Positions 41,725 through 41,876 of a stretch of 41,876 bases of DNA are shown piece by piece; position 1 is the stretch's first letter; each line of letters starts with the position of its first letter. The DNA comes from Alistipes sp. Lineage in GTDB: Bacteria > Bacteroidota > Bacteroidia > Bacteroidales > Rikenellaceae. Made by a program: the position numbers and the translations under genes. The DNA lies in contig JAFLRT010000008.1 of assembly GCA_022511295.1 (NCBI GenBank), forward strand, positions 1 through 41,876, given 5' to 3'. The notes beneath the pieces were generated by a model. The model ran no database searches. It was not told where the DNA came from and worked only from the letters and a program-made list of their open reading frames with translations.

Positions 41725-41876
41725 TTACATAAATTTTATCGCCACTCCTCCGCCGACGGCACTGGTCTCGCCATCGAAAAACGGGGACGGCACAACGGCA
41801 TATCCCTTACCCGCACGCTCCATACCGAAAATACGACGATTGACAGGCAGCATATCATAAATATTATTAGTGTAAT
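41725..41876 (-). CDS. C-terminal fragment of an unidentified protein (cut by window end)
   Basis: The - strand is open from the window edge to a TAA at 41725-41727, giving the last 49 residues of a larger protein. The fragment contains DMLPVNRRIFGMERAGKGYA and PFFDGETSAVGGGVAIKFM. Its composition and unbroken frame look like real coding sequence, and the end (GVAIKFM) resembles the last strand of a beta protein. I do not recognise the family. It is convergent with the aminotransferase gene, with the terminator between. Confidence 0.6.
   Translation of the reverse strand, partial: YTNNIYDMLPVNRRIFGMERAGKGYAVVPSPFFDGETSAVGGGVAIKFM

Overview
The window is chromosomal DNA of a Bacteroidota bacterium, most likely order Bacteroidales. 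The support is the recurrent promoter word TAnnTTTG, several times exactly 19 nt downstream of TTTG, A-rich leaders with few Shine-Dalgarno sequences, and marker families typical of the phylum: a FeoA-FeoB fusion with a Cys-rich partner, Rho with a long disordered insert, TonB-dependent receptors, a FISUMP lipoprotein, an Hc1-like histone, DUF4251-type proteins and FloA. I cannot place it in a family with confidence. Almost all of it looks like stable, vertically inherited core genome. I see no prophage, transposase, CRISPR array or restriction system.

Layout. 1-730: a small secreted protein (- strand), preceded by a 174-bp near-palindrome with its own consensus promoter and a T-run, a candidate structured RNA or repeat element. 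731-4034 (-): metal ABC permease, LptG-like permease, fmt; an array of six 11-bp repeats sits just upstream of the first gene. 4225-5520 (+): mtaB. 5644-9458 (+): an orphan 4-helix-bundle/HAMP membrane protein, TrkH potassium transporter and an envelope coiled-coil protein, tightly packed. 9520-11423 (+): NfeD, FloA and a small membrane protein. 11578-13029 (+): FISUMP-type lipoprotein. 13073-14065 (-): LuxC-like acyl-CoA reductase, divergent from the 14130-15549 pair (acidic pRiA4b ORF-3-like protein, miaA). 15674-18037 (+): rho and an S1/P1 nuclease. 18082-18156: tRNA-Gly(CCC). 18228-20267 (-): GH20 hexosaminidase, divergent from mazG and a gamma-carbonic-anhydrase-like gene (+). 21820-24837 (+): large outer membrane receptor. 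24902-29339 (-): ispF, pepD and a second receptor. 29443-30048 (+): nitroreductase. 30114-31332 (-): two tandem DUF4251-like secreted proteins. 31478-35550 (+): DoxX, a YtfJ-like protein, a POTRA-less BamA-type barrel and an EptA-like phosphoethanolamine transferase. 35675-35851 (-): a 58-residue Hc1-like histone. 36126-38665 (+): feoAB and its Cys-rich partner. 38633-40294 (-): AspT/YidE-type transporter. 40469-41653 (+): class I/II aminotransferase. 41725-41876 (-): C-terminal end of an unidentified protein.

Functionally the window mixes translation and RNA housekeeping (fmt, mtaB, miaA, rho, tRNA), isoprenoid and nucleotide housekeeping (ispF, mazG), ion uptake (TrkH, FeoAB, metal ABC permease) and envelope biogenesis (LptG, EptA-like, BamA-like barrel, TonB-dependent receptors, lipoprotein). 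The least explained structures are the transcribed palindrome at 442-615, the helically phased repeats at 4041-4106, the TrkH cluster with an output-less sensor-like protein, the four-gene envelope cluster at 31478-35550, and a 15-bp palindrome in the divergent promoter region at 40375-40389.
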